Shown one piece after another: positions 1 to 4,617 of a stretch of 5,412 bases of DNA. Under the pieces are notes generated by a model that saw nothing but the letters and a program-made list of their open reading frames with translations, searched no databases and was not told where the DNA came from. Source of the DNA: Bradyrhizobium sp. (lineage in GTDB: Bacteria; Pseudomonadota; Alphaproteobacteria; Rhizobiales; Xanthobacteraceae); the NCBI GenBank assembly GCA_025960445.1, contig JAICIT010000221.1, forward strand, positions 1 to 5,412, in the 5' to 3' direction. A program made the position numbers and the translations under genes. Within the stretch, counting starts at the first letter, position 1; every line of letters begins with the position of its first letter.

Positions 1-747
1 CCAGTCTGCTTCGAGTTTTTCGAGCGCGTGAATGAGATGGTAGCCTGCCATGATGGCGTTCGAGCCGGCGCCTGCCTCGAACACGTGCACAGGATGGCCC
101 CGCACTTTCAAGCGAAACCAGATCACCCCGACCTGCGAGCGCACCATCTTGCCCGACGTCGGCTCGGGAATAAAACACGCATCGGCACGATACCCGCGCT
201 GCAGCGTTGAGAGCGCACCGGCACCCGTACTCTCCTCCTCTATTACTGACTGGAAATGGATCCGCGCGGTTGGTTTGAAGCCCGCGGCCCTGATAGCGTC
301 CAGAGCATAAAGCGCGCCGATGGTGCCGGATTTCATGTCGCAAGCACCCCGACCGTACATCTTGCCGTCCCGCACCACCGGCGAAAACGGCGGCGTCTCC
401 CACATCTCAAGCGGTCCCGCCGGAACAACATCGCAATGGCCCTGCAGGATGAGCGACTTCCCAGCGATCTTCGTAGGCCGGTAAGTTCCCACGACAGTGC
501 GCGCCTTCGAAAAATCGTGCTCGATCGGACCGAAGCCGGGCAAATCCTTCAACTCGTCAATTTCAATATGCCAGTCGTCGACCTCGTACGCTCTCTGCCG
601 CAAGAGATCACCGATCATGTCCTGACACGGTCCCTCGGCACCCCGGGTGGAAGGAATCGCGACGAATTCCTTGGTAGTGGCAAGCTGCGCATCGAAACGA
701 TCATCGACGGCGTCGAGAATTCTTTGATTGTTGTCGAGCGCGTTCAT
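1..747 (-). CDS. ArgE/DapE-family (M20) metallo-deacylase, N-terminal part, runs off left edge
   Basis: This is the N-terminal 249 residues of a zinc-dependent M20-family amidohydrolase, the group of acetylornithine deacetylase and succinyl-diaminopimelate desuccinylase. Such enzymes hydrolyse N-acyl amino acids or peptides in the cytoplasm. The metal and catalytic motifs are visible: GHCDVVP at about residues 103-109 (His104, Asp106), GRGACDMKSG at about 132-141 (Asp137), and the EEES catalytic/metal glutamates at about 170-173, followed by PEPTSGK near 195. The lid-domain start GHPVHVFEAGAGSNAI lies near 217-232. Family members are about 420-430 residues long, so roughly 180 residues lie outside the window. 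The ATG at 747 gives the N-terminus MNALDNNQRI and is preceded by a GGGA purine run. A nearby upstream ATG (757-755) is out of frame. There is no signal peptide. The substrate cannot be assigned: this ArgE/DapE-like branch is annotated only generically, so I give no gene symbol. The frame is intact. Confidence 0.93.
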   Translation of the reverse strand, partial: MNALDNNQRILDAVDDRFDAQLATTKEFVAIPSTRGAEGPCQDMIGDLLRQRAYEVDDWHIEIDELKDLPGFGPIEHDFSKARTVVGTYRPTKIAGKSLILQGHCDVVPAGPLEMWETPPFSPVVRDGKMYGRGACDMKSGTIGALYALDAIRAAGFKPTARIHFQSVIEEESTGAGALSTLQRGYRADACFIPEPTSGKMVRSQVGVIWFRLKVRGHPVHVFEAGAGSNAIMAGYHLIHALEKLEADW

Positions 748-846
748 TGAGTCCCATTCCCGTGGTGGCTTGTAGAGTTGTCGCTTCTAGAATCACATGC
801 GTGCCAATAGATTGCGTCGAAGACTCTTCGCGCGGAGGGAGACAGC
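748..846. other. Divergent intergenic region between the deacylase and the small-gene pair
   Basis: These 99 bp separate two divergently oriented genes and must hold the promoter for at least one of them. A strong Shine-Dalgarno (GGAGG, 834-838) sits 8 nt before the ATG at 847. An 8-bp palindrome TTCTAGAA lies near 785-792. I found no convincing -35/-10 pair on either strand, so the promoters remain unassigned. Confidence 0.5.
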
Positions 847-999
847 ATGCTCGGCAACCGTAATGTCCTGTATCTCATCATTGGCGCACTGATCGTTGCT
901 CTAGGCGTGCTCGGTTACAATCTTTACCAGACCAAAAAGGAACCGGAAGGCCTGCAGATCAATGTCGGCCCGAACGGATTGAAGATTCAAAATAAATGA
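847..999 (+). CDS. Small single-span membrane protein, 50 residues, function unknown
   Basis: This short ORF encodes 50 residues. The N-terminus MLGNRNVLYL leads into a hydrophobic stretch at residues 8-26 (LYLIIGALIVALGVLGYNL) that should cross the inner membrane once. A basic and acidic patch (QTKKEPEG) and a short C-terminal tail ending INVGPNGLKIQNK follow. The strong Shine-Dalgarno GGAGG at 834-838, 8 nt upstream of the ATG, together with a clean hydrophobic segment, argues that it is real despite its size. The stop codon TGA overlaps the next gene's ATG, so the two are probably co-translated. I recall similar small hypothetical proteins in Bradyrhizobium relatives, but I know of no assigned function. 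The tail, rich in Gly, Asn and hydrophobics, may be periplasmic or cytoplasmic; the sequence does not settle which. Confidence 0.75.
   Translation: MLGNRNVLYLIIGALIVALGVLGYNLYQTKKEPEGLQINVGPNGLKIQNK
996..999 (+). promoter_or_regulatory. ATGA stop/start overlap (translational coupling)
   Basis: The start codon of the 93-residue gene (996-998) shares bases with the stop codon of the 50-residue gene (997-999). The downstream start has no strong Shine-Dalgarno of its own, while the upstream gene has a strong one. This is the classic arrangement for ribosome re-initiation and points to linked expression of the two small proteins. Confidence 0.7.
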
Positions 1000-1277
1000 A
1001 ATTTCGCGCTGCGATAAACATGATGGCCTCACAGATCCGGCCTGGTTCCCTGCTGCTGGTTGTTGGTCTTGCAATTTGGGTGTTTCCACGAGCGGTGACA
1101 GCGGAACAGGTTTCTCGTGAGCAAGATATCGTAAGTTTAAGGCTGGGCCAGCGTATCCTTGTCGATGATGGATCGTGCCCCGCCGGTCAGATCAAGGAGG
1201 TGTCCGGCACTAAGATGACAGCGAGCGGAATACTCAGGGCGCAAAAATGTATTCCGCGGCTCGGCCCGCGAAGATGA
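996..1277 (+). CDS. Small exported protein, 93 residues, DUF6719-like
   Basis: A 93-residue protein with an N-terminal export signal: basic residues at 2, 4 and 15, then a hydrophobic core at about 19-30 (LLLVVGLAIWVF), and a plausible signal-peptidase site after AVTA, about residue 36. The predicted mature part is about 57 residues and has a recognisable conserved block, REQDIVSLRLGQRILVDDG, then CPAGQIKEVSG and KCIPRLG near the end. Its two cysteines (61 and 85) could form a disulfide in the periplasm. The pattern resembles a small rhizobial family that I believe is catalogued as DUF6719, with no known function; that family name is from memory. The ATG at 996 lies inside the ATGA overlap with the upstream gene and has only a weak purine run before it, so translation is probably coupled. 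Alternative ATGs at 1020 and 1023 would shorten the signal peptide's n-region without losing its core. Confidence 0.75.
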   Translation: MKFRAAINMMASQIRPGSLLLVVGLAIWVFPRAVTAEQVSREQDIVSLRLGQRILVDDGSCPAGQIKEVSGTKMTASGILRAQKCIPRLGPRR

Positions 1278-1327
1278 AAAGCGATCTGATTTGCAGCTCA
1301 GCGCGATTGAACGAGTAGCGATCAGCG

Positions 1328-1873
1328 TCACTGAATGAAGTCGCCGCACTTTTGCACCGTCGAATCGCTTGCGCCCCACGGCATGATCGGCACCGAGGAC
1401 GTTGAATTCTTCGGCGACCCTTCGATCAGTCTGTCGGTGTACACCATATAAACCAGCACGTTCCGCTTGGCGTCGCAGCCACGGACGATCTGCATCTTCT
1501 TGAAAAACAGTGAACGCCGCTGCCGAAACATATCGTCGGCTTGCTCCATCTTTCCCTTGAAATGGATCGGCCCGATCTGTCGGCACGCCAATGAGATATC
1601 CGAAACCTGCTCGGCAACCCCAAGCCACCCTTTGACTCCCCCTTTTTCGGGCACCGTGAAATGACAGGCGACCCCCTCGACCTCGGGATCATCGATTCCG
1701 TAGGTCGCGAGCTTGTCATTCGGTGTGAGCCATTTGAAGACTGTCGACCGGCGGAAGATCAGGTCGGGCTCATCGGCAGCGAGAGCCGCTGAACCGGTGA
1801 GCAGCGCCACAATAGCCACCAAAGCCAGAGCTTTCCGCTTGTTATCCCGCGAATCCAAGGCTTTGGGTGTCAT
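1328..1873 (-). CDS. creA: CreA-family periplasmic protein
   Basis: A 181-residue protein that aligns well by eye with E. coli CreA. Shared blocks include VFKWLTPNDK (45-54), DDPEVEGVACH (61-71), GGVKGWLGVAE (78-88), SDISLACRQIGPI (91-103), RRSLFFKKMQIVR (119-131), CDAKRNVLVYMVYTD (133-147) and EGSPKNSTSSVPIMPWG (151-167). E. coli CreA is 157 residues. The extra length here is a longer N-terminus before the signal sequence and a C-terminal tail (residues 168-181, containing Cys176). The N-terminus is a signal peptide: basic NKRK at 11-14, hydrophobic core at 15-30, and cleavage likely after ALA or LAA near residue 32-33. The biochemical function of CreA is not established; the name comes from its place next to the creBCD regulatory genes in E. 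coli. Here it stands alone, with no creB, creC or creD in view. A GGAG Shine-Dalgarno lies 7 nt before the ATG at 1873. The gene converges on the small exported-protein gene, leaving 50 bp between the stop codons. Confidence 0.93.
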   Translation of the reverse strand: MTPKALDSRDNKRKALALVAIVALLTGSAALAADEPDLIFRRSTVFKWLTPNDKLATYGIDDPEVEGVACHFTVPEKGGVKGWLGVAEQVSDISLACRQIGPIHFKGKMEQADDMFRQRRSLFFKKMQIVRGCDAKRNVLVYMVYTDRLIEGSPKNSTSSVPIMPWGASDSTVQKCGDFIQ

Positions 1874-2023
1874 GTCGTTCTCCGTTCGCCAAATCTTGCA
1901 ATGATGTATGCATCACTGAGTTCCACAGGAAGCGCAATTACCGCCGTGATAGAGCTATCATTCGGTCACCGTCAGGATGCGGATTGCTTGCTCGGGGACC
2001 ACGTCTGAACGATCGAGGTCATC
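1874..2023. other. Intergenic region between creA and the glutathione peroxidase remnant
   Basis: These 150 bp lie between divergently oriented creA and the pseudogene and should carry the creA promoter, plus any promoter left for the dead gene. The Shine-Dalgarno of creA (GGAG on the minus strand) and GAGG at 2015-2018 for the pseudogene are visible. A small inverted repeat is at 1902-1915. No -35/-10 pair of good quality was found on either strand. Confidence 0.5.
1902..1915. repeat. Short inverted repeat upstream of creA
   Basis: TGATG and CATCA form 5-bp arms around a 4-nt spacer (TATG), 29-42 bp upstream of the creA start codon. The position would suit an operator, but the arms are short enough to occur by chance. 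I cannot link it to any known regulator. Confidence 0.25.
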
Positions 2024-2373
2024 ATGATTGGCCGCCGGACCATCATCACGGCCACTGCGGCACTTGTCTCAATGCCGGTCAGCATTACGGCAGTTCGGGC
2101 ACAGCTGCCCTGAGCCGAATCACAGCCTACGTTTTCTTTTCCCGCTCTCGGAGGCGCGAGATTCGGCCGGCGGGCTGGATCGTCAATAGGTCAATAGGGC
2201 GTCGCTGTGCGGCTACACGGCGCGGGCTCGTCCGGAAGGATGTTCCACGCTGGAACTTTCATAGATATCTGATCGGTCGCCGCGGAAATATCGCCGAAGT
2301 GGTTGCCGAGACCGTTGAGTCTTCGGACACGCGGATCAGGACCGCCATTGCGCGAATGCTGGCCGAAACCTGA
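2024..2373 (+). pseudogene. Decayed exported glutathione peroxidase gene
   Basis: Pieces of one thiol peroxidase of the glutathione peroxidase family appear in order on the plus strand but in three frames. The ATG at 2024, with GAGG 5 nt upstream, opens a good signal peptide (MIGRRTIITATAALVS..., ending AVRAQLP) that stops at TGA 2111-2113. SRITAYV follows one frame over (about 2113-2133), FSFPALGGA in the first frame again (about 2132-2158), then EIRPAGWIVN (about 2158-2187). The active-site block VNRASLCGYTA reads in the third frame (2190-2222), with the catalytic Cys codon at 2208-2210. KDVPRWNFHRYLIG and a C-terminal tail ending ARMLAET read from about 2236 to the TGA at 2371-2373, keeping the family's Trp-Asn pair. 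Intact relatives have roughly 90 residues between the Cys block and the Trp-Asn block, including the catalytic Gln; here only a few codons remain, so about 270-300 bp are deleted. Single-base shifts also occur near 2100-2112, 2131-2135, 2154-2158 and 2235. No active enzyme can be made. A 168-residue open frame at 1867-2373 covers the C-terminal pieces by chance and should not be annotated as a protein. Confidence 0.85.
2182..2197 (+). repeat. 8-bp tandem duplication inside the peroxidase pseudogene
   Basis: GTCAATAG occurs twice in direct tandem (2182-2189 and 2190-2197). Removing one copy joins the EIRPAGWIVN frame directly to the RASLCGYTA active-site frame, giving a continuous reading GWIVNRASLCGYTA. 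The duplication therefore explains this particular frameshift and marks a discrete mutation, probably replication slippage. Confidence 0.85.
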
Positions 2374-2383
2374 GCCAGGTTTT
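2366..2383 (+). terminator. Possible terminator hairpin at the end of the peroxidase remnant
   Basis: AAACCTG (2366-2372) and CAGGTTT (2376-2382) form a perfect 7-bp stem with a 3-nt loop, overlapping the pseudogene's stop codon and followed by one more T. An alternative 5-bp stem, CCAGG/CCTGG, overlaps it at 2375-2390. The T-run is mostly within the stem, so termination strength is doubtful; it may be a relic of the original gene's terminator. Confidence 0.35.
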
Positions 2384-2543
2384 CGCCTGGAATTAACCTT
2401 CGGGGACAAATCTGTTCACCGCCATGAAGGCCGTTGCCGTGGCGGCGCAGGTCCAATTAGGCTACCATCATTAAGGCAGGAAATCGCTCGGGCCCGCGAG
2501 CGACATGCTGGCCGCAGCGCAGGGTCGGGCAAGGGGAATAATA
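2374..2543. other. Intergenic region upstream of the polysaccharide deacetylase
   Basis: These 170 bp presumably contain the promoter for the deacetylase and reductase genes. A 6-bp hairpin, CGCTCG/CGAGCG with loop GGCCCG, lies at 2485-2502, close enough to the start to sit in a 5' untranslated region. The Shine-Dalgarno AAGGGG is at 2531-2536. I found no convincing -35/-10 pair. Confidence 0.45.
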
Positions 2544-3482
2544 ATGCGTATTGCCACAGGATTGATCGTCGCAGGCGCAGTTTCACTGCTGGCCTCAAGC
2601 TCCGCGTGGTCGCAAACAGCAGGCGCGAAAAGCGCGGCTGCTCCGCAAGCGGCGCCCGCCCCAATTCCAGCGCCGGCCCCACCGACGGCGAAAGTGGCTT
2701 GCGCGAATCCGAATGCCCTTGGGATCGGCCGCACCGTTGAGATCGACACCACGGGTGGACCTGGATTTGGTTTCGAGCACTTCAAGCAACTCGATTTCCT
2801 TCGTGACCATGAAGTGGTCCTGACTTTCGATGACGGTCCCTGGCCCGTCAACACACCGTCCGTCCTGAAGACGCTCGCAGAGGAATGCACGACCGGCATC
2901 TTCTTTCCGATCGGCAAGCATGCGACCTACCATCCCGAAATCCTGAAGCAGGTTGCGGCTGCCGGCCACACGATCGGCGCGCACACGTGGTCGCACGCCA
3001 ATCTGAGCAACAAGAAGTTGAACGAGGACCAGCGCAAGGAAGAAATCGAAAAGGGATTCAGTGCCGTCAAATGGGCATTGGGGACTGCGCCATCGCCATT
3101 CTTCCGCTTCCCGGCGTTACAGCATCCGCCGGAAATGGTGACCTATCTTGGCAGCCGAAACATCGCGATTTTTTCGTGCGACCTCGATTCCTTCGACTTC
3201 AAGGCTAGCAAGCCGCAGACCGTCATCGACACCGTCATGAGGAAGGTCGACAAACTGGGCAAAGGCATCATCCTGATGCACGACTTTCAGAAGCACACGG
3301 CGGAAGCCCTGCCGGAGTTGCTGCACAGGTTGAAGGCAGGCGGCTTCAAGGTCGTCAAAATGATCGCCAAGTCGCCGGTGCAGACCCTCCCGCAATACGA
3401 CGAGGAAATCCTGAAGGACTCGAAATTGCCAACCGTAAGTTCACGGCCGGTCTCCAGCGTAGTGCAGACCATTTCGGAATAG
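2544..3482 (+). CDS. Exported polysaccharide deacetylase (NodB-homology, CE4 family)
   Basis: A 312-residue secreted carbohydrate esterase expected to remove N- or O-acetyl groups from a polysaccharide in the periplasm or envelope. The signal peptide is residues 1 to about 23 (MRIATGLIVAGAVSLLASSS then AWSQ). A flexible Ala/Pro-rich linker follows at about 25-50. The NodB-homology domain covers about 90-275. Motif 1 is TFDDGP (94-99, Asp96 and Asp97). Motif 2 is HTWSH (147-151), the metal-binding His pair. Motif 3 is RFP (188-190). Motif 4 is DLDSFDF (213-219). Motif 5 is LMHD (244-247). The metal triad Asp97-His147-His151 and the presumed catalytic Asp96 and His246 are present. Motif 3 continues as AL rather than the usual aromatic residue, and motif 4 has Phe where Trp is common, so substrate preference may differ from well-studied members. 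I chose ATG 2544 over the in-frame ATG at 2505 because AAGGGG lies 7 nt upstream and the signal peptide then starts cleanly. The substrate is unknown. The next gene begins 15 bp after the stop, probably on the same transcript. Confidence 0.93.
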   Translation: MRIATGLIVAGAVSLLASSSAWSQTAGAKSAAAPQAAPAPIPAPAPPTAKVACANPNALGIGRTVEIDTTGGPGFGFEHFKQLDFLRDHEVVLTFDDGPWPVNTPSVLKTLAEECTTGIFFPIGKHATYHPEILKQVAAAGHTIGAHTWSHANLSNKKLNEDQRKEEIEKGFSAVKWALGTAPSPFFRFPALQHPPEMVTYLGSRNIAIFSCDLDSFDFKASKPQTVIDTVMRKVDKLGKGIILMHDFQKHTAEALPELLHRLKAGGFKVVKMIAKSPVQTLPQYDEEILKDSKLPTVSSRPVSSVVQTISE

Positions 3483-3497
3483 GATCGCTCGCGCAGG

Positions 3498-4070
3498 ATG
3501 TCGGCCTTACGTATCGATGGCTATGTCATCGTGTCGGCGGATGGAATGCTGGCGAACGCCGCTCGTGCAATGCCAGACGAACTGAAGTTCGACGCCGACA
3601 AAGAGTTCTTCACCGCCGCGCTGGACCACGCCGACCTGATCGTGCACGGGCGTAACTCGTACGAAGACCAGCCAAACTCGCCCCGGCGCAAACGAGTCAT
3701 ATTGACCCGGATGATCGACGCGATCGCGCCGGATACTTCCAATAGTAAAGCGACGCTGTGGAATCCGGCCGGGGCCTCGTTTGAAGAAGCCTGCGATTTC
3801 GCCGGCGTGAATTCCGGCACCGCCGCCATAATCGGCGGGCCCGTCGTGTTCGGAATGTTCATGGAACGATATGACACGTTCTGGCTGTCGCAGGCGCATG
3901 CGGTCCATCTGCCTGGCGGCGAGCCGTGTTTCCCGGGCGTACCGGAGCGGTCTCCCGAACAAATCCTCGCCGCCCATGGTCTCACCGCCGGCAAGGTACA
4001 GATTTTGGACGCCGCCGGTGATGTCAGCGTCACGCCGTGGCGGCGCGCGGTCAGAGATCGCGATAAATAG
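3498..4070 (+). CDS. RibD C-terminal/dihydrofolate-reductase-like family protein
   Basis: A 190-residue cytoplasmic protein with the fold signature of the RibD C-terminal/DHFR-like reductases, which use NAD(P)H to reduce pterin- or pyrimidine-like substrates. Visible features are the first strand GYVIVSADGMLA (8-19), the segment DADKEFFTAALDHADLIVHGRNSYE (about 32-56, where HGRNSYE corresponds to the family's G-R-x-T-x-E type helix start), VILTR (67-71), and the glycine-rich cofactor loop IIGGPVVF (111-118). The latter is followed by the typical FWLSQAHAVHLPGG strand region (128-141). Its length fits a stand-alone single-domain member; there is no deaminase domain, so it is not a full RibD, and I would not call it folA. 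No signal peptide is present. It starts 15 bp after the deacetylase stop, suggesting co-transcription, although the Shine-Dalgarno is poor (AGG immediately before the ATG, AGGA farther upstream at 3481-3484). A downstream ATG at 3546 would remove the first strand and is unlikely. The 3' end overlaps the convergent DoxX-type gene by 20 bp. Confidence 0.85.
   Translation: MSALRIDGYVIVSADGMLANAARAMPDELKFDADKEFFTAALDHADLIVHGRNSYEDQPNSPRRKRVILTRMIDAIAPDTSNSKATLWNPAGASFEEACDFAGVNSGTAAIIGGPVVFGMFMERYDTFWLSQAHAVHLPGGEPCFPGVPERSPEQILAAHGLTAGKVQILDAAGDVSVTPWRRAVRDRDK
4051..4070. other. 20-bp tail-to-tail gene overlap
   Basis: The reductase gene on the plus strand stops at TAG 4068-4070, and the DoxX-type gene on the minus strand stops at TGA 4053-4051. 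The last residues of each protein (ending RDRDK and IYRDL) are therefore encoded by opposite strands of the same 20 bp. No terminator hairpin is present between them. Confidence 0.85.
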
Positions 4071-4503
4071 GTTCTACCGTACGCGGTGTTCGGCCGTAAC
4101 CTGCGATCAAGAATAGGGCGCCAATGATCGATAGATTTTTCAAGGCGTCGATAATGGTATTGGCGTTTTCGGGCGACGGCTGATTCCAGAAATCATGGAA
4201 ATAGAAGGTCGAGACGGCGACCAAAATAATCAACAAAATCGCAAAGAACCGTGCGCCGAAATTAATTGCGATCATCAGCCCGCTGATGACTTCGAATGCG
4301 CCGATCGCGACGGCAAGCATTTGCGGCGCAGGCATTCCGGTCATTGCTTCCAGTTGTACTGCATAGGGAGCAACCAAAGCGGGAATGACGACTTTTGCCG
4401 AGATCACTTCTGCGGTAGCAGCGATTGTAAAAAGCTTTGTCAGGCCAGAATAGATAAACAGCACCGAGAATAATATCCGCCCGAAAGTAATAAAGGCTGG
4501 CAT
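4051..4503 (-). CDS. DoxX-family integral membrane protein
   Basis: A 150-residue inner-membrane protein of the DoxX/DoxD-like superfamily. The hallmark first segment FGRILFSVLFIYSGLTKLF (residues 7-25) carries the conserved arginine near its start and the SGLTKL motif. Further hydrophobic segments lie at about 60-81 (MLAVAIGAFEVISGLMIAI), 84-102 (RFFAILLIILVAVSTFYF) and 120-136 (LSIIGALFLIAGYG), making four spans. HDFW at about 103-106 after the third span is also typical. Members have been linked to terminal quinol oxidase (the archaeal founder) and to thiol and oxidative stress proteins, but most, including this one, have no assigned reaction. I chose ATG 4503. An in-frame TTG at 4524 would add seven residues but has no ribosome site, whereas GGGG lies about 8 nt before ATG 4503. 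A good promoter at 4548-4576 drives this gene separately from maeB upstream. Its stop lies within the last codons of the convergent reductase gene. Confidence 0.9.
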   Translation of the reverse strand: MPAFITFGRILFSVLFIYSGLTKLFTIAATAEVISAKVVIPALVAPYAVQLEAMTGMPAPQMLAVAIGAFEVISGLMIAINFGARFFAILLIILVAVSTFYFHDFWNQPSPENANTIIDALKNLSIIGALFLIAGYGRTPRTVEPIYRDL

Positions 4504-4617
4504 GTTTCGGCCCCACTGATGCAAGAATTGCTCGCAAGCGCTGCGCGATTATGAGCGCTCCGGCGCGCCTTTTCAAACGCTCTCGAAGCATTGCCAGACG
4601 CTAAACGGAATTGGCAG
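4504..4617. other. Intergenic region between maeB and the DoxX-family gene
   Basis: These 114 bp separate two same-strand (minus) genes. Besides the promoter at 4548-4576 they contain the 8-bp palindrome GAGCGCTC (4553-4560), inside the promoter spacer next to the -10 box. A weak TGCCA/TGGCA inverted repeat lies just after the maeB stop. No strong T-tailed terminator is visible for maeB. Confidence 0.5.
4548..4576 (-). promoter_or_regulatory. Sigma-70-type promoter for the DoxX-family gene
   Basis: Read on the minus strand, TTGAAA (4576-4571) and CATAAT (4553-4548) each match the -35 and -10 consensus at five of six positions and are separated by exactly 17 bp. Transcription would start near 4541, giving a leader of about 38 nt before the ATG at 4503. 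The match is inferred from the housekeeping consensus. Confidence 0.6.

Noticed and set aside
256..750. 164-residue plus-strand open frame
   Set aside because: It lies antisense to the M20 deacylase, whose conserved metal motifs are all in the minus-strand frame.
1278..1327. Bidirectional terminator between the convergent small gene and creA
   Set aside because: Only a 4-bp CTGA/TCAG pairing was found in these 50 bp and there is no T-run, so a terminator cannot be supported.
1137..1628. 163-residue minus-strand open frame overlapping creA and the small exported gene
   Set aside because: It is a shadow: it crosses two genes with recognisable products in other frames and has no domain or start signal of its own.
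1867..2373. 168-residue plus-strand open frame as a real gene
   Set aside because: Its first half has the composition of a shadow frame, it overlaps the creA start region, and its meaningful residues are only some pieces of the broken peroxidase. The real start with a ribosome site is at 2024 in another frame.
2424..2474. 16-residue ORF (MKAVAVAAQVQLGYHH) as a leader peptide for the deacetylase
   Set aside because: There is no Shine-Dalgarno before it, no run of regulatory codons, and no attenuator-like alternative hairpins that it could control.
2505..2543. Upstream in-frame ATG at 2505 as the start of the polysaccharide deacetylase
   Set aside because: It would add 13 residues in front of an otherwise clean signal peptide and lacks a ribosome site, while AAGGGG precedes the ATG at 2544.
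4195..4473. 92-residue plus-strand open frame opposite the DoxX-type gene
   Set aside because: Its composition (many Asp, Gln, Cys and His) is what the reverse of membrane-segment codons gives; the minus-strand frame carries the DoxX motifs.
4504..4524. TTG at 4524 as the start of the DoxX-family gene
   Set aside because: There is no ribosome-binding sequence before it, and the added residues (HQWGRN) are not part of the family's first membrane segment. ATG 4503 fits better.
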